Part shown: piece after piece, positions 6,626 through 7,556 of the stretch
How positions within the stretch are numbered: the first letter of the stretch is position 1
Layout of the letters: each line of letters starts with the position of its first letter
Origin: an uncultured Pseudomonadales bacterium
GTDB taxonomy: Bacteria; Pseudomonadota; Gammaproteobacteria; Pseudomonadales; Pseudohongiellaceae
DNA length: 7,556 nucleotides
Direction of reading: 5' to 3'
Assembly: GCA_938082955.1 (NCBI GenBank)
Contig: CALKDE010000209.1
Coordinates: 1-7,556 of the forward strand
Made by a program: the position numbers and the translations under genes
The notes under the pieces: generated by a model
What the model saw: the letters and a program-made list of their open reading frames with translations, nothing else
Told to the model about the DNA's origin: nothing
The model's database searches: none

Positions 6626-6668
6626 AAAGGGGTCGGAGGGATTTATTTTAAATCCCTCCGACCCCTTT
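6626..6668. terminator. Perfect 20-bp inverted repeat, bidirectional terminator or REP-like element
   Basis: The arms 6626-6645 and 6649-6668 are exactly complementary over 20 bp with a TTT loop. The stem has a GC-rich centre (GGGGTCGGAGGG) and AAA/TTT ends. It begins 17 bp after the selO stop and lies between convergent genes, so it can stop transcription from both sides, although the trailing U-run is only three bases before AATT. Perfection over the whole arm and the GTAG just outside the left arm (6621-6624) also fit a REP/MITE-type mobile palindrome. The bases from 6669 to 6813 hold no recognisable gene. Confidence 0.75.
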
Positions 6669-6813
6669 AATTCTCCCTTCGTCAAAAAGTAAGCAGCAGG
6701 TTGGATAATCCTTAGCAGGGGATACGATATCGATTGAAGCGATTTATTGGTAAGTTATTTCTGGGGCTGGGCAGTTAAATTAGGCTTTTTAAACGAAAGA
6801 AGCGTGTGGGGAA

Positions 6814-7272
6814 TTATGCTATTTCTGTAGCCGCAATATTGCGGATCTTGCTGATCATCGAGCGCAGGCCGTTGCCACGAGTTGGCGAGATGTGGCGGAA
6901 CAGATCAAGGCGTTCAAATAGTTTGTCTATATCTGTCGCCAGCAAGTCTGTAGGAGTGAGCTTGTTAAAAGCCAGCAGAATAATTGCAGCCAGTCCGCGC
7001 ACAATGATGGCGTCGGAATCTATTAGTAAAAGCAGTTTGCCGCTTTCTTTGTCGTAATGGTGAATAAGCCACACCTGACTTTGGCAACCGTGCACGTAAT
7101 TTTTCTCGGTACGCTGCGCATCCGGAAACGGCGGAAGCTGCTTACCTAAGTCAATAATAAAGGCATAGCGATCTTCCCAGTCCTCGAGAAGCTCAAAGGC
7201 GTCATATAACTCTTCTAGTGTGATGCTGGTACCCATTGGGTTACTGGCGAAATCGTTTGCGCTGCTGCTCAT
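6814..7272 (-). CDS. sufE: SufE-family sulfur acceptor protein
   Basis: A 152-residue SufE-type protein. SufE takes persulfide sulfur from the cysteine desulfurase SufS and passes it to the SufBCD scaffold during iron-sulfur cluster assembly in the cytoplasm. The hallmark V-x-G-C-x-S-x-V-W motif is seen as YVHGCQSQVWL at 59-69, making Cys63 the sulfur-carrying residue. LEDWEDRYAFIIDLGKQLPP at 29-48 and the C-terminal SPTRGNGLRSMISKIR also match the family. The N-terminus is some 12 residues longer than the E. coli protein (138 residues, Cys51); Met13 is an alternative start. The ATG overlaps the stop of the upstream sufT-like gene by one base (TAATG), with GGGA about 8 bases ahead, so the two are very likely translationally coupled. 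As no gene follows on this strand, it is probably the last gene of a suf operon. Confidence 0.93.
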   Translation of the reverse strand: MSSSANDFASNPMGTSITLEELYDAFELLEDWEDRYAFIIDLGKQLPPFPDAQRTEKNYVHGCQSQVWLIHHYDKESGKLLLLIDSDAIIVRGLAAIILLAFNKLTPTDLLATDIDKLFERLDLFRHISPTRGNGLRSMISKIRNIAATEIA

Positions 7273-7556
7273 TACAACATTCCCAGTTCCAGCTTGGCTT
7301 CATCGCTGAGCATTTCTTTGCTCCACAGTGGATCAAAGGTTATTTCTACGGTGACTTTGTCTACGTTAGGCACGTGTTCCAATTTGGTTTTTACGTCTTG
7401 GGCAATCACCGGGCCCATGCCACATCCGGCGGCGGTGAGGGTCATGGTAATCTTGACGTGATTGCCAAACTCGGGATCTTTCTCAAGGCTGCAGTTATAA
7501 ATCAGTCCCATTTCAACCACGCTAACTGGAATTTCCGGGTCATAGCAGTTGCCCAG
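7272..7556 (-). CDS. sufT: SufT-like Fe-S assembly protein (DUF59/MIP18 family), C-terminal part
   Basis: The frame is open to the right window edge, so this is the last 94 codons of a longer gene; the GTG at 7520 is internal, because the family motif continues upstream of it. The visible start reads LGNCYDPEIPVS, followed by VVEMGLIYNC, the DUF59 core (YDPEIPVxxxxxGLIY). TLTAAGCGMGPVI carries the conserved reactive cysteine, and VTVEITFDPLW is the second family motif. SufT proteins help mature iron-sulfur proteins and are usually encoded in suf operons. The end overlaps the sufE start by one base, which supports the assignment and implies coupled translation. Other suf genes (sufBCDS) are predicted beyond the right edge. 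A different DUF59 protein is the main alternative, but the GNC...DPEIPV and AxGCGMGP features together favour SufT. Confidence 0.88.
   Translation of the reverse strand: MGNCYDPEIPVSVVEMGLIYNCSLEKDPEFGNHVKITMTLTAAGCGMGPVIAQDVKTKLEHVPNVDKVTVEITFDPLWSKEMLSDEAKLELGML

Overview
The window looks like chromosomal DNA of a gammaproteobacterium, probably a marine or other aquatic heterotroph. The clues are a TonB-receptor-like outer membrane protein with a signal peptide and a terminal Phe, bacterial SelO, a SufT/SufE pair, a Baeyer-Villiger monooxygenase and an M1-peptidase remnant. GC content appears mid-range by eye. No species can be named from the sequence alone.

Left part (1-1633, + strand): the 3' end of a flavin-dependent Baeyer-Villiger monooxygenase enters from the left edge. 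It is followed after 181 bp by a SAM-dependent methyltransferase of the leucine carboxyl methyltransferase (TIGR00027-like) type, which carries an unusual hydrophobic N-terminal extension. The two genes may form a small lipid- or ketone-modifying group, but nothing in the window proves a common pathway.

Middle (1634-4743): a 644-bp non-coding stretch holds two hairpin-forming inverted repeats and a reasonable sigma70-type promoter. It leads into a 733-residue outer membrane protein with a TonB-plug-like domain, interrupted by a ~41-residue Gly/Arg/Ser low-complexity insert, followed by a beta-barrel. Immediately behind it lies a decayed, frameshifted C-terminal scrap of an ABC-transporter/M1-aminopeptidase-type protein. 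A further 375 bp is non-coding.

Right part (5119-7556): selO (protein AMPylase pseudokinase) reads rightward. It converges on a leftward sufT-sufE pair, which is probably the 3' end of a suf iron-sulfur cluster operon lying beyond the right edge. Between the convergent genes is a perfect 20-bp inverted repeat that can act as a bidirectional terminator and also resembles a REP/MITE-type element.

I saw no complete mobile element, CRISPR array, tRNA or rRNA. I did not find a complete, clearly new multi-gene system. The most unusual items are the Gly/Arg-rich plug insert, the M1-family gene relic, the membrane-anchored methyltransferase beside a Baeyer-Villiger monooxygenase, and the intergenic palindromes.
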